A stretch of DNA of 23,683 nucleotides, from contig QWPU01000007.1 of NCBI GenBank assembly GCA_003671065.1, forward strand, positions 1 to 23,683, given 5' to 3'. The notes under the pieces were generated by a model that worked only from the letters and a program-made list of their open reading frames with translations, was not told where the DNA came from and did not search any database. The translations under genes were made by a program, and so were the position numbers. Source of the DNA: Planctomycetota bacterium (GTDB lineage Bacteria > Planctomycetota > Phycisphaerae > Phycisphaerales > SM1A02). How positions within the stretch are numbered: the first letter of the stretch is position 1; every line of letters begins with the position of its first letter. Shown piece after piece: positions 1 through 5,130 of this stretch.

Positions 1-388
1 TCGTTACCCACACGAATTCAGCGGTGGTCAAAGGCAACGCATCGGTATTGCGCGCGCACTCAGTTTGAATCCGCGCTTGATCGTGTGCGACGAACCAACC
101 AGCGCGCTTGATGTTTCGATTCAATCGCAGATCCTCAATTTACTCGCGGACTTGCAGCAAGAGATGGGCTTGTCGTACCTATTCATCTCGCACGACATGG
201 CGGTGATTCATCACATCTGCGATCGAATTGCAGTGATGTACAACGGGAAGATTGTTGAAGAGGGTTCGCGCGACGAGATCATCAATTCGCCGAAGCATCC
301 GTACACGCAAGCGTTGCTCTCCGCGGTGCCTGAGGCCGATCCAAGGCGTAAGCGCGCAAGGATCAAGCTTGAGAATGCGCGCATGTGA
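1..388 (+). CDS. Oligopeptide/dipeptide ABC transporter ATP-binding protein, C-terminal part (OppF/DppF type)
   Basis: The gene enters from the left edge and is read in the frame starting at base 2. The visible 128 residues are the C-terminal half of an ABC ATPase: the signature FSGGQRQR, the Walker B/D-loop LIVCDEPTSALD, and the H-loop histidine in FISHDMAVI. The tail HPYTQALLSAVPEADP matches the oligopeptide/dipeptide family C-terminal extension (the region that normally ends in the OppF/DppF motif), so the likely role is energising import of peptides or related solutes with a second ATPase and two permeases encoded upstream. The Walker A motif lies outside the window. The tail after this motif is short and basic. 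The stop at 386-388 sits 10 nt before the next start on the same strand. The substrate cannot be told from this fragment. Confidence 0.93.
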   Translation, partial: RYPHEFSGGQRQRIGIARALSLNPRLIVCDEPTSALDVSIQSQILNLLADLQQEMGLSYLFISHDMAVIHHICDRIAVMYNGKIVEEGSRDEIINSPKHPYTQALLSAVPEADPRRKRARIKLENARM

Positions 389-398
389 AACGAACGCG

Positions 399-881
399 AT
401 GACCCAAAGCAAGAAGCCATTCTGGATCATCGTCATCGCGTTGGTCGTCCCCGCGATCGCCGCCACATGGTTTGCGTGGACGATGACAGGCGGCATCCGA
501 GATGAAGCGCGAGTGACCGACACAAGGCTCCGAGAACTCGCCTGGAGCGTGCTGGCGTACGCGGATGAGTTCAACGTGTTTCCCACGAATGAAGCGCAAT
601 TACGGGCGTTTACGACGAGTGCAACGGGAGTTCCGAGTTCGCTGACGAAGCCAAACACGGTTGGCGCTGACCGCGTGTATCCACTCACGCGCAGCGAAGC
701 GTTGATCGCAGCCCCAATCCCAACGCTCGACGAGAGCCTGACTTGCATCGACATCGAATGGGGCCTCGCGAGCGATGTGCAACCGATCCTGCGATCAAAG
801 GGCAAAGCGACGATGCAAGGAACCGGGCCAACAGTTGGGCGGTGGCTGTACGCAATGAGCGAGCGTTTGCGCGCGAAGTGA
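399..881 (+). CDS. Small single-pass membrane protein, possibly pseudopilin-like, function unknown
   Basis: This is a 160-residue protein that I do not recognise by family. The start at 399 follows the ABC ATPase stop by 10 nt, which suggests co-transcription; an in-frame ATG at 375 would overlap the ATPase. Residues 1-6 are polar and basic, residues 8-29 form one hydrophobic helix (FWIIVIALVVPAIAATWFAW), and the rest is probably periplasmic. A segment near residues 44-65 (LAYADEFNVFPTNEAQLRAF) resembles the part of GspG-type pseudopilins that follows the N-terminal helix, where a Y...G.YPT..qgL pattern is common. There is no prepilin peptidase motif (no G-F-T-L-x-E), so if it is pilin-related it is not processed in the usual way. 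A short frame overlaps its stop (TGATG at 879-883). The pilin resemblance is only my inference. Confidence 0.7.
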   Translation: MTQSKKPFWIIVIALVVPAIAATWFAWTMTGGIRDEARVTDTRLRELAWSVLAYADEFNVFPTNEAQLRAFTTSATGVPSSLTKPNTVGADRVYPLTRSEALIAAPIPTLDESLTCIDIEWGLASDVQPILRSKGKATMQGTGPTVGRWLYAMSERLRAK

Positions 882-944
882 TGTTCGAGAATGCGCTGTT
901 TGAGAAAGTTCGGGCGAGAATGTTCGGGATCGAGACGCGCCGAA

Positions 945-968
945 ACGCGTGACAGACAACGCGTGACA
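945..968 (+). repeat. Short direct repeat, two copies of ACGCGTGACA
   Basis: The 10-mer ACGCGTGACA occurs at 945-954 and again at 959-968, a 14-bp tandem spacing, in the spacer between the small membrane protein and thyX. No function is evident. Confidence 0.5.
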
Positions 969-974
969 AACTTG

Positions 975-994
975 GAGTCGGAGGCGACTCTTTG
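975..994 (+). terminator. Weak candidate intrinsic terminator ahead of thyX
   Basis: GAGTCG at 975-980 and CGACTC at 985-990 form a perfect 6-bp stem with a GAGG loop, followed by TTTGT. The position suits the end of the opp-type transcription unit, but the stem is short and the T-tract is only three bases. Confidence 0.35.
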
Positions 995-1077
995 TAACTC
1001 GATTCATGCAGAGCCATCGCCGGTAGCCATCGCCATTCCACATTGCCGAAGTAGTCGAGAGCTTCGCGCGCCCTTGC

Positions 1078-1083
1078 TACATT
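1078..1083 (+). promoter_or_regulatory. Candidate -10 box (TACATT) of a leaderless thyX transcript
   Basis: TACATT, in the context TTGCTACATTGACTCGATG, ends exactly 6 nt before the thyX ATG. That is the distance expected if transcription starts on the A of the start codon. There is no Shine-Dalgarno in the gap. TCGAGA at 1055-1060, 17 bp upstream, matches TTGACA at four of six positions. The same arrangement recurs ahead of other genes in the window. Confidence 0.5.
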
Positions 1084-1089
1084 GACTCG

Positions 1090-1983
1090 ATGCCTGACAC
1101 CGCTGCCGTTTCGCTCGCGCCATTTCAAGTTGTGCTGCCTGAGTCGCCGTTGCGTGATGTGATGGCGGGGGCGAGTCGTTGGAATGTGCCTATTCATGAG
1201 CACGGTTTCATTGCGCTTGTTGATGCGATGCCGCGGCTCGTGCCTGAAGGTCAGACTGCGGATAGCGCGATTTGCCAGTCAGCGCGTGTGAGCTACGGGC
1301 AGGGCACCAAGCTCGTCAACGAAGATCGCGGACTCGTGCGCTATCTCATGCGACATCATCACTCGACGCCGTTTGAGATGGTTGAGTTTAAGTTTCACAT
1401 TGCGATGCCGATCTTTATTGCGCGGCAGTGGATTCGCCATCGCACCGCCAATGTGAACGAGTACTCCGCGCGCTATTCGATCATGCCTGATCGGTTTTAC
1501 CGCCCTGATGTTGAGAGCGTGCGCAAGCAATCGAAGACGAATCGCCAAGGTGGCGAGGGGCCGATTGATGCAGCCACGGCGGAAGAATTTCTCAAGCTGC
1601 TTGAGACGGCGGAGGCGAACTATCACAAGTACATCGAGCTGAGTGAGCGCGGTGTCGCGCGTGAACTTGCGCGCGCAGTGCTTCCAGTGAGCGTCTATAC
1701 CGAGTGGTATTGGAAGTGCGATTTGCACAACATCTTCCACTTCCTTTCGCTGCGCATGGATCCGCACGCGCAGATCGAGATTCAGGAATACGCGCGCGCG
1801 ATGTATGAACTCATCAAGCCGATTGTGCCTGTGGCGTGCGAGGCGTTTGAGGATTATCGATTGCACTCGATGCATCTCACAGGGCTTGAGATTGATGCGA
1901 TTCGCAGCGGTGCGTCGCTTGCCACCGACAACAAGCGCGAAACCGCGGAGTGGGAAGCGAAGAAGGCTCGACTCGGCTTGTGA
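1090..1983 (+). CDS. thyX: Flavin-dependent thymidylate synthase ThyX
   Basis: The 297-residue product is the FAD/NAD(P)H-dependent enzyme that methylates dUMP to dTMP using methylene-tetrahydrofolate. The family signature RHRxxxxNExSxR is present as RHRTANVNEYSAR (residues 116-128). The preceding segment HSTPFEMVEFKFH and the C-terminal block ARAVLPVSVYTEWYWKCDLH with FLxLRxDxxAQxEI are also typical, the latter shaping the FAD and dUMP sites. Roughly 50 extra residues precede the conserved core, so it is at the long end for the family. The ATG at 1090 is chosen because a TANNNT box lies 6 nt upstream and conserved sequence follows. Unlike ThyA, ThyX releases tetrahydrofolate rather than dihydrofolate. 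The stop codon is part of a tandem 19-bp repeat, and the gene converges on the minus-strand HAD gene. Confidence 0.96.
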   Translation: MPDTAAVSLAPFQVVLPESPLRDVMAGASRWNVPIHEHGFIALVDAMPRLVPEGQTADSAICQSARVSYGQGTKLVNEDRGLVRYLMRHHHSTPFEMVEFKFHIAMPIFIARQWIRHRTANVNEYSARYSIMPDRFYRPDVESVRKQSKTNRQGGEGPIDAATAEEFLKLLETAEANYHKYIELSERGVARELARAVLPVSVYTEWYWKCDLHNIFHFLSLRMDPHAQIEIQEYARAMYELIKPIVPVACEAFEDYRLHSMHLTGLEIDAIRSGASLATDNKRETAEWEAKKARLGL

Positions 1984-2034
1984 GATGAGTTCAAGCTTGT
2001 GAGATGAGTTCAAGCTTGTGAGATGAGTTCAAGC
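1980..2034. repeat. Tandem 19-bp repeat, about 2.9 copies, spanning two convergent stop codons
   Basis: The unit GTGAGATGAGTTCAAGCTT occurs at 1980-1998 and 1999-2017 without mismatch, and its first 17 bases recur at 2018-2034. The first copy contains the thyX stop TGA (1981-1983). The last copy contains TCA at 2029-2031, which is the stop codon of the minus-strand HAD gene. Each unit holds an AAGCTT palindrome. The array therefore separates two convergent genes and repeats their joint end. It does not form a terminator hairpin with a T-tract. Confidence 0.95.
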
Positions 2035-2724
2035 GATGTCACGAAGCGAATGCAAGATTGCACTCGCTTCAGATGACGACGCCGCGCCTGCGACTTCAAG
2101 CGCGATAGCACACGCGCCAGCGTTTCGTGCGGCCGTCGCGCCTGGGGGCGAGTCGTCGATCAACGCCAGATGCGACGCGTCATTGATCCCAAGTTGCTGC
2201 ATCACTTCGAAGACTCCCCACGGTGCAGGCGCGGGATCGCACGCTTCATCGGCGGTGATGATGGCAGCGAGTGGAACCTGCGCGCGTTCGAGCGCTGCGA
2301 GTTGCGGACCGAGCAATCGTCGCGGCGTGCAGCAGATGACGGCGGTGCGCACGCCTTTCGCGTGCAAGCGGCGAATCGCGTCGCAGGCGTCCGCGTTCGG
2401 TTCGCTCGCAATCTCGGCGGCCGCAAGCAATCGTGGTTCAAGATTGCGACTCATCGCATCGATGTCGCCGCTGAGAGGCCAACGCAAATGCACACTGCGA
2501 AACTGGGCCGCGATGCGTGGCACGGCGAGCAGTCGTTCGATTTGCGGTCGTCCAGTGGGACCGCGCGTGCTCACGAGTTCGTCATCGCGCACTTCAACTG
2601 ACCATTGATTGAAGGTGACGCGGACAGCGTCATGAATCGCGCGGCGGTCGCGATCGAACAACACACCATGCCACGAGAGGACAACAGCGTCGGCGTGCTT
2701 GAGGGCATCTTCCACGCTCTTCAT
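2029..2724 (-). CDS. PhnX-like HAD superfamily protein lacking catalytic residues (probable pseudoenzyme)
   Basis: The 231-residue product follows the phosphonoacetaldehyde hydrolase (PhnX) layout: an N-terminal strand with a W-x-G motif, a helical cap region with RGPxG and PRIAAQF, then ADExxxxxPAPW (a PhnX-like block near the HAD third motif) and IDDSPPGATAARNAG (HAD motif IV). Three key positions differ. The nucleophile motif DWxGT reads SWHGV (Ser17 in place of Asp, His19, Val21). The cap lysine that forms the Schiff base in PhnX (MGxxK) aligns with Gln61. The PhnX reaction is therefore not expected. The ATG at 2724 is preferred over upstream in-frame codons because AAGGAG lies 7 nt before it. 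It starts one base after the lipoprotein stop, so the two genes are translationally coupled. It could be a binding or regulatory protein. Confidence 0.8.
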   Translation of the reverse strand: MKSVEDALKHADAVVLSWHGVLFDRDRRAIHDAVRVTFNQWSVEVRDDELVSTRGPTGRPQIERLLAVPRIAAQFRSVHLRWPLSGDIDAMSRNLEPRLLAAAEIASEPNADACDAIRRLHAKGVRTAVICCTPRRLLGPQLAALERAQVPLAAIITADEACDPAPAPWGVFEVMQQLGINDASHLALIDDSPPGATAARNAGACAIALEVAGAASSSEASAILHSLRDIA

Positions 2725-2725
2725 G

Positions 2726-3190
2726 TCACTGCTCCTTGCGCAGTTGCGCGGCGTCAAGTTCGCGCTCTGTTGGAATCGACATGAATCCAATCAGCGGCGC
2801 ATCAAGTGCGGTCTGCACTTGGACCAGGCGAATCGGCGTCGGTGGGTAGTAACGCAGCAGTCCGCCGCTGAATGGACCTTCGCCGCGCACATCCCAGAAA
2901 TCACTGAGGTTGACCGCAATGGTTTGTCCAGCGTCAAGCGCAGTCACATGATGCATGTAGCGTTGATTGAGCCAGAGATCGACATTGCGCCACGACTCAA
3001 GCGTCGCGTTCACGATCACCATCTTTTCGCCGTCATTGAACACTTGCACTTCGGCAACGCGCGTTTGCGGTTGCGTGAATGGATACGCGCGCGTTGCTTT
3101 GAGCGGCTCGTAGCGCACGGTTTCGCAGCCCGTGAGCAGACCACTCAGAGCGACGATCGCGGTGGTGAGAAGAACGAATCGTGCGTGCAT
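2726..3190 (-). CDS. Small lipoprotein of unknown function
   Basis: This is a 154-residue predicted lipoprotein. Residues 1-22 form a signal peptide ending in the lipobox LTGC (Cys22), after a hydrophobic stretch FVLLTTAIVALSGLL. The mature part has a mixed, probably beta-rich composition, with AEVQVFNDGEKMVIVNATLE near residues 46-65, which suggests an immunoglobulin-like or YcfL-like fold. I cannot assign a family. It lies 54 bp downstream of glmM on the same strand but has its own TACAGT box 6 nt before the ATG and no Shine-Dalgarno, so it may begin its own leaderless mRNA. Its stop is one base before the start of the PhnX-like gene, which ties the two products together genetically. Confidence 0.8.
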   Translation of the reverse strand: MHARFVLLTTAIVALSGLLTGCETVRYEPLKATRAYPFTQPQTRVAEVQVFNDGEKMVIVNATLESWRNVDLWLNQRYMHHVTALDAGQTIAVNLSDFWDVRGEGPFSGGLLRYYPPTPIRLVQVQTALDAPLIGFMSIPTERELDAAQLRKEQ

Positions 3191-3196
3191 GGCGAG

Positions 3197-3202
3197 ACTG
3201 TA
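3197..3202 (-). promoter_or_regulatory. Candidate -10 box (TACAGT) of a leaderless lipoprotein transcript
   Basis: On the minus strand the sequence reads TTTGCTACAGTCTCGCCATG. TACAGT ends 6 nt before the ATG, the leaderless spacing, and no Shine-Dalgarno is present. The GCTACANT core is the same as upstream of thyX. Confidence 0.45.
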
Positions 3203-3244
3203 GCAAAGAGGATGTTGCGGCTTGTCGGTGACGAGCGCGTGGGT

Positions 3245-4654
3245 TTATGCGCTCAATCCTGCAGCGGAGGCGCACGCCGCGACCAACTGCTCGGCGCGCT
3301 CACGCGACGGTGCTTCCGCAATGATGCGCGCGATCGGCTCGGTGTTGGATGCGCGCAAGTGCACCCATCCATCATTGAAATCAATTCGCACTCCATCGAC
3401 ATCACTCACGCGTTCAGACGCGAACGCCGCCTTCATCTTCGCAAGCGCTGGCGCAACAGCGGCAAGTCCACCGATCGAAACAAGATCCAGTTTCGTTTTG
3501 AGAATTGCGTACCGCGGAAGTGCATCGACAATCACTGAGAGTGGTTCATCGCGTGACGCCAACAGATCGAGCACCAGCGCCATCGCGGAAAGTGAATCGC
3601 GCACCCAGCAGACTTCAGGAATGATCACGCCGCCGTTGCCTTCGCCACCCATCAGCCCACGCACAGGCTTGAGCGCGGCCACAACATTCGCTTCGCCCAC
3701 AGCGGTGCGCAACACGCTCGAGCCAGGGAAGCGCGCGGCGACATCATCAATCATGCGTGAAGTCGAGAGGTTTGCAGCAAGCACGCCCGCGCCGCGCAGT
3801 TCAAGCATGCGAAGAGCGGCGAGCACAAGTGTGAACTCTTCGCCGATGTAGCGGCCGTTTTCATCGACAATCGCAAGACGATCAGCGTCAGGATCTTGCG
3901 CGAAACCACAGGCCGCGCGGCCGTTCATATCGCGCACCGTCTGCGCAAGGCCACTGAGATTTTCAGCCGTTGGTTCAGGCGTGTGCGCGAAGATGCCGGT
4001 CATTTCGCCGTTGATATGCGTGGTGCTGCAGCCGAGCGCCTCAAGCAGCAGTCGACCGCCTTCGCAGCCCGATGCGTTCACGCTGTCGAGCACCACCGAA
4101 AGCTTTCGCGCACGGACGCGCTCGGCAACCTTCGTCACTTCCAGCACCCGTGCGACATGGCGTTGCGCGCCCGACGCATCAGTCGTGATTGATCCAATTT
4201 CAAGCGGAGGCGCAAACGAAAAATCCGCAGCTTTGAAGCGCGCGATGATCGTTTCGGCAACCTCTTTCGGCGGCGCAAGACCATCACCATCAAGGCACTT
4301 GAGCCCGTTCCATTCGATGGGATTATGGCTGGCCGTGATCACCATGCCGCCATCAGCAGCAAGCGCGCGAATCATGAGTCCAACTGTGGGCGTCATCGCA
4401 ACCCCGAGATCCACGACATCGCAACCCGTTGCGGCCAGCGCGCCTTGCACGGCTCGCGCAATGCTCTCGCCACCGAAGCGTCCATCGCGCGCGACGACAA
4501 GACGGGGCGTGCGACCTCCGACTAGCGTGCGCACATGCGAGCCAAATGCCGCAGCAAAAGTAGCGGCAACGATTGGCGTCATGGTCTTGCCGACGATGCC
4601 GCGAGCACCAGAAACACTGAGCATGAGCGGAGCCTGAGCAGCGGGAGTGGTCAT
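3245..4654 (-). CDS. glmM: Phosphohexomutase, probably phosphoglucosamine mutase
   Basis: The 469-residue product is an alpha-D-phosphohexomutase, a cytoplasmic enzyme that moves phosphate between C6 and C1 of a hexose via a phosphoserine. All four family sites are visible: the phosphoserine loop ITASHNP (Ser109), the metal-binding DPDADR (about residue 250), the sugar-specificity loop GEGNGG (about 336), and the phosphate-binding RxSNTEP near residue 434. TASHNPIEWNGLK is closer to phosphoglucosamine mutases of the broad GlmM group than to classic PgmA. GlmM makes glucosamine-1-phosphate for UDP-GlcNAc, but phosphomannomutase or phosphoglucomutase activity cannot be excluded. The ATG at 4654 is chosen from the homologous start region (LMLSVSGARGIVG follows) and from the TACACT box 9 nt upstream. 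It is divergent from the PTPS/ppk1 operon. Confidence 0.85.
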   Translation of the reverse strand: MTTPAAQAPLMLSVSGARGIVGKTMTPIVAATFAAAFGSHVRTLVGGRTPRLVVARDGRFGGESIARAVQGALAATGCDVVDLGVAMTPTVGLMIRALAADGGMVITASHNPIEWNGLKCLDGDGLAPPKEVAETIIARFKAADFSFAPPLEIGSITTDASGAQRHVARVLEVTKVAERVRARKLSVVLDSVNASGCEGGRLLLEALGCSTTHINGEMTGIFAHTPEPTAENLSGLAQTVRDMNGRAACGFAQDPDADRLAIVDENGRYIGEEFTLVLAALRMLELRGAGVLAANLSTSRMIDDVAARFPGSSVLRTAVGEANVVAALKPVRGLMGGEGNGGVIIPEVCWVRDSLSAMALVLDLLASRDEPLSVIVDALPRYAILKTKLDLVSIGGLAAVAPALAKMKAAFASERVSDVDGVRIDFNDGWVHLRASNTEPIARIIAEAPSRERAEQLVAACASAAGLSA

Positions 4655-4663
4655 AGGGCGCGG

Positions 4664-4710
4664 AGTGTAGAGGCAGATGCGCGCGAGGTCGTGGAGGTTC
4701 GCGCTACACT
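4664..4710. promoter_or_regulatory. Divergent promoter pair between glmM-like gene and PTPS/ppk1 operon
   Basis: The 71-bp spacer between the two divergent starts holds TACACT on each strand: at 4664-4669 on the minus strand, 9 nt before the glmM-like ATG, and at 4705-4710 on the plus strand, 15 nt before the PTPS ATG. Both are preceded by C or GC (CTACACT). Neither start has a good Shine-Dalgarno. The boxes are only 35 bp apart, so the two promoters would probably interfere. Confidence 0.45.
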
Positions 4711-4725
4711 CGCACTTCACTCGAA

Positions 4726-5130
4726 ATGCCACACGCCGCCCTGCCATTTGCCATTGAAGTTGAGTACGAGTTCGCTGCTGCTCACGCGATCGTGATAGCA
4801 GGCGAGCGCGAGCGAATGCATGGGCACAATTGGCGCGTTGTCGTGAGCGTTGGCGGCGAGCGCCTTGATGGTGAAGAGTTGCTCTGCGACTTCCACCAGA
4901 TCGCACACATGCTCAAAGAACTGCTCGAACCGTTCTCTAACGGCTCGCTCAACGACATACCGCCGTTTGATCGCATCAATCCAACCGCTGAAGCGCTCGC
5001 GCAGTTTGTTGCGCAATCGCTCGCTACGCGGCTTGTGCACGACCAGCCAAGCGTGCAAGTCGAATGGGTGCGCGTGACGGAGGCGCCGCGATGCACCGCC
5101 GTTGTTCGCGTGCAGGGAAGACACTCATGA
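4726..5130 (+). CDS. 6-pyruvoyltetrahydropterin synthase/QueD family protein, PTPS-III-like
   Basis: The 134-residue protein has the PTPS/QueD fold signature: the zinc ligands in FAAAHAI (His20) and MHGHNW (His32, His34), FHQIAHMLKELLEP after the second strand, DIPPFDRINPTAEALAQFVA in the middle and a late EAPRCTAVV with the conserved Glu. Canonical PTPS and QueD have a catalytic Cys four residues before HGH; here residues 27-31 are ERERM, so there is no Cys, but a Glu (Glu29) lies three residues before the first His, giving ExxHGHN. That is the mark of the PTPS-III group, which can make 6-hydroxymethyl-dihydropterin from dihydroneopterin triphosphate and so replace FolB in folate synthesis. 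The family assignment is firm; the folate role is inferred. It overlaps ppk1 by four bases (ATGA). Confidence 0.88.
   Translation: MPHAALPFAIEVEYEFAAAHAIVIAGERERMHGHNWRVVVSVGGERLDGEELLCDFHQIAHMLKELLEPFSNGSLNDIPPFDRINPTAEALAQFVAQSLATRLVHDQPSVQVEWVRVTEAPRCTAVVRVQGRHS

Noticed and set aside
743..952. A frameshifted C-terminal extension of the small membrane protein into 743-952
   Set aside because: The overlapping part is out of frame with the protein and has no homology signal; only the short TGATG-coupled portion is worth noting.
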